Below are positions 27,443 to 35,617 of a stretch of 64,000 nt of DNA, piece after piece. Position 1 is the first letter of the stretch; the number at the start of each line of letters is the position of its first letter. The stretch is from Streptomyces flavochromogenes (lineage in GTDB: Bacteria; Actinomycetota; Actinomycetes; Streptomycetales; Streptomycetaceae): contig NZ_JNZO01000034.1 of assembly GCF_000717595.1 (NCBI RefSeq), forward strand, positions 13,036 to 77,035. The letters are read 5' to 3'. The notes under the pieces were generated by a model, which was not told the DNA's origin, did not search any database, and saw nothing but the letters and a program-made list of their open reading frames with translations. A program made the translations under genes and the position numbers.

Positions 27443-28526
27443 GCTGCGCGGACCGGCCACTCCGCCGCGTCCGCTGGACGCGCGGGCCCTCGCGGCGCTG
27501 GCCGCCAACCCCGGCTGCCGGCGCCGGGCCCTGCTCGACGGCGCGGGGGTCGACAAGTCCGCGCTGGCCGCGAAGCTCGGCTCGCCGGCGCCGTTCGGGC
27601 AGTCCCAGTTCGCGATCGTCCGGGGCAACTCCTTCGAGGCGAAGGTCAAGGCGGACGGCGGCCGCGAGCTGCTGCGCCTGATCGGCGTCGAGGAGCCGGG
27701 CACGGTGTCCGTGCCCGAGCTCGCGGCCGCCGGACCCGAGGGGCGGGTGGCGCGCACGGCCCTCGCCCTGCGGGAGGCCACCGCGGCGGGGGCGTGGACG
27801 CTGCTCGACCACCCGCTGCTCGCCCTGGAGGTGGCGGGTTCGCCGGTGTACCTGGAGCCGGACGCGGTGGTGGTCCGTCCCGACGGCGGGTGGACGGTCG
27901 TGGAGATCAAGTCCTTCCCGATGGTCGACGGCGCGGCCGACGCCTCGAAGGTCGGGGCGGCGGCCCGGCAGGCCGCCGTGTACGTGCTCGCGCTCGAACG
28001 GGTGGCGGCGGTGACCGAGGGCGCCCGGGTCGCCCGGTCGGTGCTGCTCGTCTGCCCGAAGGACTTCTCCAACCTGCCGACGGCCTCCGTCGTCGACGTG
28101 CGCAAGCAGCGTGCGGTCACCCGGCGCCAGCTCGACCGGCTGACCCGGATCGACGAGATCGCGGCCGCCCTGCCGGAGGGCGTCAGCTTCGATGTGGCGG
28201 AGCGCTCGGCCGAGGAGCTGACGGCCGCCGTGGAGTGCGTGCCCCATCAGTACGCGCCGGAGTGCCTGGCCGCCTGCGAGCTGGCCTTCCACTGCCGGTC
28301 GCGGGCCCGGCAGGCGGACGCGGTGGAGACCCTGGGCCGTTCGGTACGGGGCGAGCTGGGCGGCCTGACGACGGTCGGCGCGGTCCTCGCGGCGGCGCGG
28401 GGCGAGGAGGGCGACCCGGAGGACCCGGCGGTGGCGGCTCTGCGCAGGGCGCGGGCGCTGCGGCAGGAGGCGCTGGAATCGGCGCCCGCCCGTACGCCTC
28501 GGGAGCAGGTCGAATGCCCCTGCTGA
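27375..28526 (+). CDS. RecB/Cas4-like PD-(D/E)XK nuclease with 4-Cys iron-sulfur signature
   Basis: 383 aa from GTG 27375. All RecB-family nuclease motifs can be read: Gly84/Glu88 in RGNSFEAKV (motif I), Asp163 in YLEPDAVV (motif II), Glu177-x-Lys179 in VVEIKSF (motif III), and Gln199...Tyr203 in RQAAVYVLAL (QhxxY). One N-terminal cysteine, Cys48 (NPGCRRRALL), and three C-terminal cysteines, Cys297-x3-Cys301-x5-Cys307, match the 4Fe-4S arrangement of Cas4, AddB and Dna2 nucleases. It is a probable metal-dependent DNA end nuclease. It is followed after 37 bp by an unknown protein and a helicase, likely partners. The start overlaps the PAP2 gene by 68 bases. Confidence 0.85.
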   Translation: MSASPDSGLSRPQQTTRRKLLAELRGPATPPRPLDARALAALAANPGCRRRALLDGAGVDKSALAAKLGSPAPFGQSQFAIVRGNSFEAKVKADGGRELLRLIGVEEPGTVSVPELAAAGPEGRVARTALALREATAAGAWTLLDHPLLALEVAGSPVYLEPDAVVVRPDGGWTVVEIKSFPMVDGAADASKVGAAARQAAVYVLALERVAAVTEGARVARSVLLVCPKDFSNLPTASVVDVRKQRAVTRRQLDRLTRIDEIAAALPEGVSFDVAERSAEELTAAVECVPHQYAPECLAACELAFHCRSRARQADAVETLGRSVRGELGGLTTVGAVLAAARGEEGDPEDPAVAALRRARALRQEALESAPARTPREQVECPC

Positions 28527-28563
28527 CGCCCGTTTCCCGTACCGCGCCCCGGGAGGGCCTCGC

Positions 28564-30153
28564 ATGTCGCTGATCTCCACCCTCGCCCGCATGGAGGCCG
28601 TCGAGTCCGGCCGTGCGCAGCCCCTCGCGACCGTCCGGCACCGGCGGGTCTCCGAGCGGCCGCTCGTCCTGGTGCCGCTGACCACGGCCGGTGAGGCGGG
28701 CGCCCCGCTGGGCGCGCTCGTCGGCACCGACCCGGAGGAGCCGCGGCTCCTGGTGGTGGCCCAGCCCCGGGACCGGGACCTGCGGTTCGCGTTCCTCGCC
28801 GACCTGGCGGAGGAGGTCCTGCCGTACATCGACTCCTTCACGGAGGCCGTCGAGGCGGCGGAGAAGAGCGAGGTCGACCCCGAGACCGGCAAGAAGGTGA
28901 AGGTCGAGGTCGAGCTGTGCGCGGACGCGCCGCAGCTGATCGTGCCGAGCCGGGCGGGCATCGAGTACGTCCGGCTGCTCGGGCGGTCGACGCGGTTCCG
29001 GCGGACCGCCGAGCAGGACCCGGAGACGCCGTTCCCCGCGCCGCCGCGCGTCCCGCTCCTCGGGCGCTGGCTGACGCACTTCGGCGACCGGGCCCGGGTG
29101 CCCGGCTCCTCGCTGCTGCTGTCGGCGACCGATCTCCTCAACCGGCACTGGGCGACCGGCCAGTCCTCCCTGGAGGACCAGCACCTGGGCGCGCTGCTCG
29201 CGTGGATCGATCCCCGCGACGGTGAGCCGGGCGCCGAGGCGGCGCTGCGGGCCGAGGCCGGGCGGGACTCCGAGGGGCAGTTGCTGTGCCCGCCGGCCGG
29301 TCCGGCCACCGATCCCGCCTTCGACAACCGGCTCCTCGCGCCGGCGATCGAGCGGTACGACCGGGCCCGGCAGGCCGTCGGCGCCGCCGAGGACGGCGAG
29401 GCGGCCGAGCGCGGACTCGGCGAACTGCACCGGGCCGAGCGGGAGCTGCGCCGCCTGGTCGTCTCGCAGATGAAGCCGACGTGGGACGCGGTGTGGCGGG
29501 CGATCGGCCTGCTGCGGGAACTGCCGGAGGGGGCCAGGGTCGAGGACCGCTGGACCCGCGACCGCTGGTCCTTCACCGCCCACCGGGACCGGGTCACCTC
29601 CGGTGAGCCGCCGCAGCCGCGCCGGGACGACGCCGTGACGGCGGCCCGGAAGCTCGCCGCGCGCGAGCAGGCGCAGGGTCAGCTGGAGGCGCAGGAGGCC
29701 CTCGACGATCCGCTGGTGCTCGCCGGACGGCGGCTGTCGGGCGAGGCGTTCACGGCCGAGGTGGTCGAGGTGACGATGGCGTGGACGGAGTCCAAGCGGC
29801 CCGCGCCGCGCCCGCTCCTCACGGTCCGCACCGAGGACCGGCCGCATCTGGGCGAGAAGGTGAAGGTGTACCGCTCGCTCGAAGGGAAGCCGCAGTCGGC
29901 GGAGTTCGTGCGGTACGAGGAGGACGGGGCGCTGCTGCTGCGCCTCCTCGACAAGATGGGCCGCTCGAAGGAGCCCGCGGAGGGTTCGGTGCCGGAGAAG
30001 GGCGAGCGGATCGCCTGGACGCTGTTCGAGCACGACCAGCGGGTCGGGCCGCAGCTGCCGGAGGCGGAGGAGACGCCCTGGACGCACGGCGGTCCTCCCC
30101 GGGCCGACGTCGTGGAACTGCCCGACGCCGTGACCGCGGAGGATGTGCTGTGA
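28564..30153 (+). CDS. Unknown 529-aa protein between nuclease and helicase
   Basis: ATG 28564 (MSLISTLARM) with GGGAGGG at 28550-28556. I do not recognise a family. The protein is charged and has no membrane segment. The N-terminal half contains beta-rich and Arg/Leu-rich parts (PQLIVPSRAGIEYVRLL). A helical, Glu/Arg-rich middle follows (about 265-400). A C-terminal segment (about 400-490; RPLLTVRTEDRPHLGEKVKV, then LLLRLLDKMGR) resembles the small beta-barrel inserted before the motor core in Upf1/Dna2-type helicases (inference). Its stop overlaps the helicase GTG as GTGA, so equimolar expression is likely. It may be the split-off accessory part of the helicase. Confidence 0.75.
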   Translation: MSLISTLARMEAVESGRAQPLATVRHRRVSERPLVLVPLTTAGEAGAPLGALVGTDPEEPRLLVVAQPRDRDLRFAFLADLAEEVLPYIDSFTEAVEAAEKSEVDPETGKKVKVEVELCADAPQLIVPSRAGIEYVRLLGRSTRFRRTAEQDPETPFPAPPRVPLLGRWLTHFGDRARVPGSSLLLSATDLLNRHWATGQSSLEDQHLGALLAWIDPRDGEPGAEAALRAEAGRDSEGQLLCPPAGPATDPAFDNRLLAPAIERYDRARQAVGAAEDGEAAERGLGELHRAERELRRLVVSQMKPTWDAVWRAIGLLRELPEGARVEDRWTRDRWSFTAHRDRVTSGEPPQPRRDDAVTAARKLAAREQAQGQLEAQEALDDPLVLAGRRLSGEAFTAEVVEVTMAWTESKRPAPRPLLTVRTEDRPHLGEKVKVYRSLEGKPQSAEFVRYEEDGALLLRLLDKMGRSKEPAEGSVPEKGERIAWTLFEHDQRVGPQLPEAEETPWTHGGPPRADVVELPDAVTAEDVL

Positions 30154-31520
30154 CCGTGTTCGACCTCTCGACGCCGCCCGTCGGCGACGCGGCGCCCTTC
30201 GATCCCTCGGCCGCCGCGGGCCAGGCGACGGCCGACATCCTCGCGGCCACCCTGCACGGCACCGCCCGCGGTGTCGTCGTGGACTCCCCGCCGGGTGCGG
30301 GGAAGTCGACGCTCGTGGTGCGGGCCGCGCTCGAACTGGCCGCGGCCGGACGCCCCCTGATGGTGGTGGCCCAGACGAACGCGCAGGTGGACGATCTGGT
30401 GCTGCGGCTCGCCGAGAAGGAGCCGGACCTGGAGGTCGGCCGGCTGCACTCCAACGACAGCGACCCGTACGACAAGGCGCTCGACGACCTGGAGAACGTA
30501 AGGAAGTCGGCGAAGGCCGGTGAGCTGACCGGGCTTCCGGTCGTGCTCTCCACGGCCGCCAAGTGGGCGCACGTGAAGAACGTCGAGCCGTGGGCGCATG
30601 CGATCGTCGACGAGGCGTACCAGATGCGTTCGGACGCGCTGCTCGCCGTGGCGGGGCTCTTCGAGCGGGCGCTGTTCGTGGGCGACCCCGGTCAGTTGGA
30701 CCCGTTCTCGGTGGTGGGCGCCGAGCAGTGGGCGGGACTCTCGTACGACCCGTCGGCGAGCGCGGTCTCCACCCTGCTCGCGCACAATCCGGAACTGCCG
30801 CAGCACCGGCTGCCGGTGTCCTGGCGGCTGCCCGCCTCGGCGGCGCCGCTGGTCTCGGACGCTTTCTACCCGTTCACGCCGTTCCGCAGCGGCACCGGGC
30901 ACGGGGACCGGAAGCTGTCCTTCACGGTCGCGTCGGACGGTTCGGGCCCCGACCGGGTCCTCGACGAGGCGGCGGAATCGGGCTGGGGCCTGCTCGAACT
31001 GCCCGCCCGGCACACCCCCCGCACCGACCCGGAGGCGGTCGGCGCGGTCGCCGTCGTGGTGCGCCGGCTTCTCGACCGGGGCGGCGCCGCGGTCTCGGAG
31101 CGTTCGGAGACCCCCGTGCCCCTGACGCCCGACCGGGTCGCGGTCGGCACCGCCCACCGCGACCAGGCGGCGGCGGTCCGGGCGGCCCTCGCCGAACTGG
31201 GCGTCACGGGCGTGACGGTGGACACCGCGAACCGGCTCCAGGGGCGTGAGTACGACGTGACCGTCGTCCTCCATCCGCTGTCCGGGCGCCCCGACGCGAC
31301 CGCCTTCCACCTGGAGACGGGCCGGCTGTGCGTGCTCGCGTCCCGGCACCGGCACGCGTGCATCGTGGTCTGCCGGGCGGGCGTCACGGGCCTGCTCGAC
31401 GCGCACCCGTCGACCGAGCCGGTCCAGCTGGGCGTCGCCGTGTCGTTCCCGGACGGCTGGGAGGCGAACCACGCGGTCCTCTCCCACCTGGAGGAACACC
31501 GGGTCGCCTGGACGCCCTGA
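30150..31520 (+). CDS. Superfamily 1 (Upf1/Dna2-like) DNA/RNA helicase
   Basis: 456 aa from GTG 30150, with GGAGG at 30138-30142. Motor motifs in order are Gln25 region AAGQATADI, Walker A GAGKST (49-54), Walker B VDEAY (Asp154-Glu155), motif III GDPGQLDPF, motif IV-like HRLPVSWRLP, motif V NRLQGREYDVTVV (from Asn361), and motif VI LASRHRHACIV. This is a complete SF1B-type motor. It lacks its own nuclease domain, which is provided by the gene two positions upstream. The three genes together look like a split Dna2/AddAB-type nuclease-helicase. Confidence 0.88.
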   Translation: MTVFDLSTPPVGDAAPFDPSAAAGQATADILAATLHGTARGVVVDSPPGAGKSTLVVRAALELAAAGRPLMVVAQTNAQVDDLVLRLAEKEPDLEVGRLHSNDSDPYDKALDDLENVRKSAKAGELTGLPVVLSTAAKWAHVKNVEPWAHAIVDEAYQMRSDALLAVAGLFERALFVGDPGQLDPFSVVGAEQWAGLSYDPSASAVSTLLAHNPELPQHRLPVSWRLPASAAPLVSDAFYPFTPFRSGTGHGDRKLSFTVASDGSGPDRVLDEAAESGWGLLELPARHTPRTDPEAVGAVAVVVRRLLDRGGAAVSERSETPVPLTPDRVAVGTAHRDQAAAVRAALAELGVTGVTVDTANRLQGREYDVTVVLHPLSGRPDATAFHLETGRLCVLASRHRHACIVVCRAGVTGLLDAHPSTEPVQLGVAVSFPDGWEANHAVLSHLEEHRVAWTP

Positions 31521-31575
31521 ACTCTCCGGGGCGCCCCGAGTTCCACGGTCGCCGCCGCCGAGGCCGCCGTGAGTT

Positions 31576-32220
31576 CTACGGGGTGCCCGAGTTCCGCAGG
31601 GCCGGTTCCGCCGCCAGGGTGAGGAGTTCGTCGACCGACCACTGGTCGTAGATGTGCTCGCCGTACTTCACGGCGGCGACCCGGCCGTCGGACGTGATCA
31701 GGAAGTCGGCGGGGAGGCCCAGGCGACCGGCCGGCTGCTCGCCGGCCGGCAGCCGGCCCCTGCCCCGGAGCAGCTCCCAGGCGTCGCGGAGCACGCCCCT
31801 GGCGATCGCGGGCCAGCCGCGCGGGTCGAGCAGGGCCCGGCGGTGGGACTCCACTCCGAACTCGGCGTACAGCTCCTTGTCGGGGTCCGCGACGACGGCG
31901 AACGGCAGGTGGGCCACGTGCTCGCGGAGCTCGTCGGCGGGCGAGTGGAAGAACACGACCTCGCGGATCCCGGCGCGCTCGATCTCGTCGTGGCGTCGGG
32001 CCACCGAGCGCAGATGGAGATTGCAGACGGGGCAGCCCGCGAAGCGCCGGAACTGCACGTGGGTGGTCCGTCCGGGGTCGGGGAGGGTCAGCGCGGGACC
32101 GATCACCGGGGTGAGGGCGCGGCTGGGCACGAGGTCGCCGGGGGCCGGCCGGGTGCGGCGCGGGGGCGCGGGGGGCATCGCGGGCGAGGTCGCTGAAGAG
32201 GCCGTCTGGGGCATGCGCAT
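31576..32220 (-). CDS. Peroxiredoxin-like (AhpC/TSA, thioredoxin-fold) protein
   Basis: 214 aa. A Pro/Ala-rich N-terminal extension is followed by a thioredoxin fold with redox pair GCPVCNLHLRS (about 60-70), then VVFFHSPADELREH, VVADPDKELYAEFGV and FLITSDGRVAAVKYGEH, typical of the AhpC/TSA superfamily. It may detoxify peroxide or reduce thiols in the cytoplasm. The start may be 32220 or 32214 (MRMPQ). It diverges from a TetR gene, with direct repeats in the 71-bp gap, so it is the probable target of that regulator. Confidence 0.8.
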   Translation of the reverse strand: MRMPQTASSATSPAMPPAPPRRTRPAPGDLVPSRALTPVIGPALTLPDPGRTTHVQFRRFAGCPVCNLHLRSVARRHDEIERAGIREVVFFHSPADELREHVAHLPFAVVADPDKELYAEFGVESHRRALLDPRGWPAIARGVLRDAWELLRGRGRLPAGEQPAGRLGLPADFLITSDGRVAAVKYGEHIYDQWSVDELLTLAAEPALRNSGTP

Positions 32221-32234
32221 GGGACACCATCCTC

Positions 32235-32278
32235 GTAGGCGTACGGCGTACTCCTACTAGCGTAGGCGTAGGGCGTAC
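32235..32278. promoter_or_regulatory. Candidate TetR operator: 17-bp direct repeats in a divergent promoter
   Basis: GTAGGCGTACGGCGTAC (32235-32251) and GTAGGCGTAGGGCGTAC (32262-32278) differ at one base and are 27 bp apart. The second is flanked by AGCGTA...TACGCT arms (32259-32281). They fill the gap between the peroxiredoxin-like and TetR genes, the usual place for an autoregulatory operator. Confidence 0.7.
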
Positions 32279-32291
32279 GCTGTCAACCGTC

Positions 32292-32906
32292 ATGCCACGA
32301 CCCCGCTCCCTCACCCCCGACCGGCTGGCCGCCGCCGCCCTCGCCGTCATCGACCGCGACGGACTCGCCGCCCTCTCGATGCGCACCGTCGCCAGGGAAC
32401 TCGGCATGAGCCCCATGGGGCTCTACCGCTACGTGTCCGACCGCGAGGAGCTGGAGGGGCTCGTGGTCGACCGCGTCCTGGGCGACCTCGACACCACCCC
32501 GCCCGCCGCGGACGCGCCCTGGCGGGACCGGATCGAGACCATGGTCGGGCGACTGCGCGACGCCGTCGTCCGCCACCCGGAGGCCATCCAGCTGACCCTC
32601 ACCCACCGGCACCGCGCACCCGGCGGACTGCTCTGGTCGGAGACCGTCCTCGGCATCCTGGCCGAGGCCGGCATCGACGGAACGCGGCGGGTCGTCGCCC
32701 TGCGCGCGCTCCACGGGTACGTCACCGGGGCCATCCGGCTCGAACACCTCGGGCCGCTGGCCGGAACCGGCACCTCGGCCATCGCCGCGCTGCCCGAGGA
32801 CCGGTTCCCGTATCTGACGCAGACCGCGCGGACGGCCGGCGAGGTCGGCCCCGACCAGGAGTTCTTCGGCGGCCTGCGGCTGCTGCTGCGCGGCCTCGAC
32901 GGCTGA
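32292..32906 (+). CDS. TetR-family transcriptional regulator
   Basis: 204 aa. The N-terminal helix-turn-helix (about 10-55; DRLAAAALAVIDRDGLAALSMRTVARELGMSPMGLYRYVSDREELEGL) is typical TetR, with a TetR_C-like ligand domain after it (RDAVVRHPEAIQL, LHGYVTGAIRLEH). It probably represses itself and the divergent peroxiredoxin-like gene through the repeats in between. The inducer is unknown. Confidence 0.92.
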   Translation: MPRPRSLTPDRLAAAALAVIDRDGLAALSMRTVARELGMSPMGLYRYVSDREELEGLVVDRVLGDLDTTPPAADAPWRDRIETMVGRLRDAVVRHPEAIQLTLTHRHRAPGGLLWSETVLGILAEAGIDGTRRVVALRALHGYVTGAIRLEHLGPLAGTGTSAIAALPEDRFPYLTQTARTAGEVGPDQEFFGGLRLLLRGLDG

Positions 32907-33050
32907 CCACGGCCCGGCCCCCGACGCCCTCTTGCGGGGCGCGGGACAATGGGAGACGGCCCGGGGTTCCGGGCCGCCCGTGTGCGAGGAGCCGGTGCGC
33001 GACGCGCCGGTGCGTGCAGCGTGAACGTGAGCGTGAAGAGGAGAGCGACG

Positions 33051-33407
33051 ATGGCGGAACCCGCGGAGCGGAGCGGACAGCGGCGGCTCAGGCCGGCACC
33101 GCTGGTCTTCGAGCCTGCCGAGGCGACCGCCGACCCGGAGCACTTCTTCGACCTGGAGTCGATAGAGGATCCGCGGGAGCTGCTGTCCCGCGCGACGGAG
33201 CTGACGCTGGCGTTCCGCGCGGCGACGGACCGGGCGACCGAGTTCCAGGCGATCGCGGCGGCGCAGCTGGCGGATCCGCGCCGGTTCGACCGCCTGACGC
33301 CGGCGGACGTCGCCGAGCGGGCGCAGTGGACCGAGGACTACGCACGGAAGATGATCGAGTTCGGCCGCGACCTGATCAGGACGAACGGCAGGCCGGCGGA
33401 GGACTGA
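33051..33407 (+). CDS. Small hypothetical protein
   Basis: 118 aa from MAEPAERSGQ, with GAAGAGGAGAG just upstream at 33035-33045. It is acidic and helical (DPRELLSRATELTLAFRAATDRATEF, DVAERAQWTEDYARKMIEFGRDLI), with no signal peptide or membrane segment. I do not recognise a family. The frame is open upstream to 32949, but the ribosome site decides 33051. It stands alone between the TetR gene and a terminator-like hairpin at 33424-33462. Confidence 0.7.
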   Translation: MAEPAERSGQRRLRPAPLVFEPAEATADPEHFFDLESIEDPRELLSRATELTLAFRAATDRATEFQAIAAAQLADPRRFDRLTPADVAERAQWTEDYARKMIEFGRDLIRTNGRPAED

Positions 33408-33423
33408 GCCGCTCGGCGGTGTC

Positions 33424-33462
33424 GAGCCCTCCGGCGGGCCCACGCGGGCCGCCCGGAGGGCT
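33424..33462 (+). terminator. Imperfect GC hairpin after the small gene at 33051
   Basis: GAGCCCTCCGG...CCGGAGGGCTC arms with a short GC-rich internal part and an ACGC loop, starting 17 bp past the stop. Confidence 0.65.
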
Positions 33463-33592
33463 CCGTCACGGGTGGCCGAAAAAGCACACCTGGCATATGC
33501 CGGGAGGGCACGATACTCCTCACCCTCCCGCTCTGTCCGGAATTCCGTGAACTCTCGGCGACCGATCTGTGACAGCCGGTAGACCTGGACAC

Positions 33593-34219
33593 ATGACGAC
33601 GTGGACGCGCGACGAGACCCAGCACGACATCTTCCGGTTCCTCCGGGAGGGCGACGAGGGGCGTCACCAGACCGCCCGGGTGACCGCCGACGGTGCCTCC
33701 TGGCTCGCCTCCGCCACCGGAAGCCGGGAAGCCGCGCTGACCCGCTGGGAGTCCCGGCCGGACTCCCCCGCGGCGCTGCCCTGCGGGGCCGTCTTCGACG
33801 TCGTCAACGTGGACCCGGTCTTCGGGCGCCGCATGCTGGACCGGCTGTGGGAGGAGGGGCCCGGCTCGGGGCCCGTCGCGGTGCACCGGGGCCGGATGAT
33901 GCTGTTCGCCGCGCCGGGCACGGCCCAGCGGCTGCCGGCCCTGCTCGACTGGGAGGAGTGGGGTGATGCCGTCCCCCGGCCGCTCTGTCATGGCATCGGG
34001 GACGCGGTGACCGTGCCGCCACTGGTGCCGTCCGGTCCCGCAGGACCCCGCTGGGTGGTGGCGCCCGACACCCGGAACCCCTGGCTGCCCGGGCCGGAGG
34101 TCGTGCTCTGGGCCTGCGTGCGGGCCGTCCGGGCGGCTTCCGCCGCCGACGTGCGGGTATCGATTTTTCCTCCCGCCGATCCGGGTGCTAATGTCTACGA
34201 CGTCAGCAGGCGCCGCTAG
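33593..34219 (+). CDS. Hypothetical protein, primase/polymerase-like family, 3' end inside tRNA-Lys
   Basis: 208 aa from MTTWTRDETQ. Segments such as RHQTARVTADGASWLASATGS, AALPCGAVFDVVNVD, RLPALLDWEEWG and WVVAPDTRNPWLPGPEVVLWACVRAV resemble Streptomyces proteins annotated as bifunctional DNA primase/polymerase-like, but I do not see a full catalytic motif. The last codons and the TAG stop lie within the first 10 bases of the following tRNA-Lys gene, an unusual overlap. The start is chosen by position, as the ribosome site is weak; an upstream start at 33569 is possible. Confidence 0.7.
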   Translation: MTTWTRDETQHDIFRFLREGDEGRHQTARVTADGASWLASATGSREAALTRWESRPDSPAALPCGAVFDVVNVDPVFGRRMLDRLWEEGPGSGPVAVHRGRMMLFAAPGTAQRLPALLDWEEWGDAVPRPLCHGIGDAVTVPPLVPSGPAGPRWVVAPDTRNPWLPGPEVVLWACVRAVRAASAADVRVSIFPPADPGANVYDVSRRR

Positions 34220-34283
34220 CTCAGTTGGTTAGAGCAGCTGACTCTTAATCAGCGGGTCCGGGGTTCGAGTCCCTGGCGGCGCA
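34210..34283 (+). tRNA. tRNA-Lys (CTT anticodon), copy 1
   Basis: The acceptor GCGCCGC pairs with GCGGCGC and the discriminator is A. The anticodon loop CTCTTAA carries CTT, and the T-arm is CGGGGTTCGAGTCCCTG. It is identical to the copies at 42463 and 51312 over all 74 bases. A -10-like TAATGT lies about 20 bp upstream, inside the preceding coding region. CCA is not encoded. Confidence 0.96.
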
Positions 34284-34290
34284 CCGACAG

Positions 34291-34322
34291 AAGAAGCCCC
34301 TCGCGCAAGCGAGGGGCTTCTT
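34291..34322 (+). terminator. Terminator of tRNA-Lys copy 1
   Basis: A perfect 14-bp stem (34291-34304 with 34309-34322) capped by the GNRA tetraloop GCAA, 7 bp after the tRNA. Confidence 0.85.
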
Positions 34323-34366
34323 CGTGTTCCCGGCGCGTTCCCGGTGCTGTTCCCGGTCCCGGCCGC

Positions 34367-35617
34367 TCAGTCGACGGCGGGCGGCGTGATCCTGACCGTC
34401 CAGGCACCCGTCCCGGTGCGTTCCGTGACCTCCACCCGTACCCCCGTCCCGGGCACGGTGAACGTCTCGCCCTCCTCCAGCGGGGCGTCCGCCAGCGGCG
34501 GGTAGACCGAGCGCTCCCAGCAGGCCTCGGTACGCGGGTGCGCGTCGACGACCTCGACGGGGCCGTCGCCGGAGGCCGCGCTGCCCCGGACCCGGTAGAC
34601 GAGGACACCCTCGGTGCAGGTCTCGGCGTTGTTCCCGGCGCTGCCCCGGGCCTCGACCGCGAGGACGCTGTCGGGGCCCGTGCGGACCACGGCGAGCCGG
34701 GTGCCGAGGCTTGCGCCGGGCGCCGGCTGGGTGTCGGTCGGTTCCAGGCTCACCATCCGGGGACCCGTCCCCTGGACGCAGGCGATCTGGGCGCTGGAGA
34801 GCCAGCCGAGCTTCCACTTGTGCCAGCCGAAGAGGTCCGGGGAGAGCCCGAACTGGCTGCCCATGACGTCCCAGTCACCCACATGGGTGTCCCAGTCGCC
34901 CTTGCCGTCCGCAGGACGGTGGTAGAGGTCGGGCAGGTCGAAGACGTGCCCGGTCTCGTGGGCCAGGACGTTCCGGTCGGGCGGATGCCGCTCGAAGACG
35001 GTGACGACCCGCTTGATCTCGGTGCCGTCGACCTCCATCGGCTTCTCGAGGTTCACGACCTTGGTCGCGTCGGAGTCCACGCCGGGCGCGTCCGGGTCGG
35101 CGACCAGGTAGACGATGTCGTACCGGGAGAAGTCGACGCTCGCGTCGGCGGCGCCGATCGCGTCCCGGAGGTAGGCGGCGCGCTGCCCGGCGTCCCAGTC
35201 ACGCCGTATGTCGTACGCGCTCGACTCCTTCGGCATCGGGGTCCAGACGCGCTGGGGGTGCGGGCGCAGGAGGAAGCGCCCGTAGGAGGCGCGGGTGAAG
35301 TACTCGCTGGTGGCGGGGAAGTGGTCGGCGGCCAGTTCGGCCGGATCGGTGAGCGGCTCGGAGTCCGGGAACGACAGGAAGATCATGACCGCGTCGAGGG
35401 TGTGGTCGGGGCGCGGATACGACCTGTTCCAGGTGTCGAGCCCGAGCGAGTGATGGGCCGCGGTACGGGGCAGGGCGCAGGGACTCCCCGCGGGGGCGCC
35501 GACGGCGGGGCCGGCGACGAGCCCGGTGGCGGCCAGGGCGGCGAACGAGGTGAGGGCCGCCGCGCCGGCGCGGAGCCGCGAGCGGTCCACTCCCCCGGGT
35601 GGCTGCTGACCCCTCAC
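34367..35617 (-). CDS. Secreted M6-type (immune inhibitor A-like) metalloprotease
   Basis: 416 aa from GTG 35617, chosen because GGAGG lies 5 bp upstream; the frame is open to 35734. A signal peptide with an Arg-rich start (VRGQQPPGGVDRSRLRAG, then AALTSFAALAATG) ends near AVGAPAG. The zinc motif HETGH is in NVLAHETGHVFDLPDLYH, with an Asp-rich region and GDWDVMGSQFG downstream, as in M6 peptidases. The C-terminal part has beta-rich segments and paired cysteines (QIACVQ, AETCTEG, TEACWER). It is probably an extracellular protease. It diverges from cdgA with a 356-bp gap. Confidence 0.85.
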   Translation of the reverse strand: MRGQQPPGGVDRSRLRAGAAALTSFAALAATGLVAGPAVGAPAGSPCALPRTAAHHSLGLDTWNRSYPRPDHTLDAVMIFLSFPDSEPLTDPAELAADHFPATSEYFTRASYGRFLLRPHPQRVWTPMPKESSAYDIRRDWDAGQRAAYLRDAIGAADASVDFSRYDIVYLVADPDAPGVDSDATKVVNLEKPMEVDGTEIKRVVTVFERHPPDRNVLAHETGHVFDLPDLYHRPADGKGDWDTHVGDWDVMGSQFGLSPDLFGWHKWKLGWLSSAQIACVQGTGPRMVSLEPTDTQPAPGASLGTRLAVVRTGPDSVLAVEARGSAGNNAETCTEGVLVYRVRGSAASGDGPVEVVDAHPRTEACWERSVYPPLADAPLEEGETFTVPGTGVRVEVTERTGTGAWTVRITPPAVD

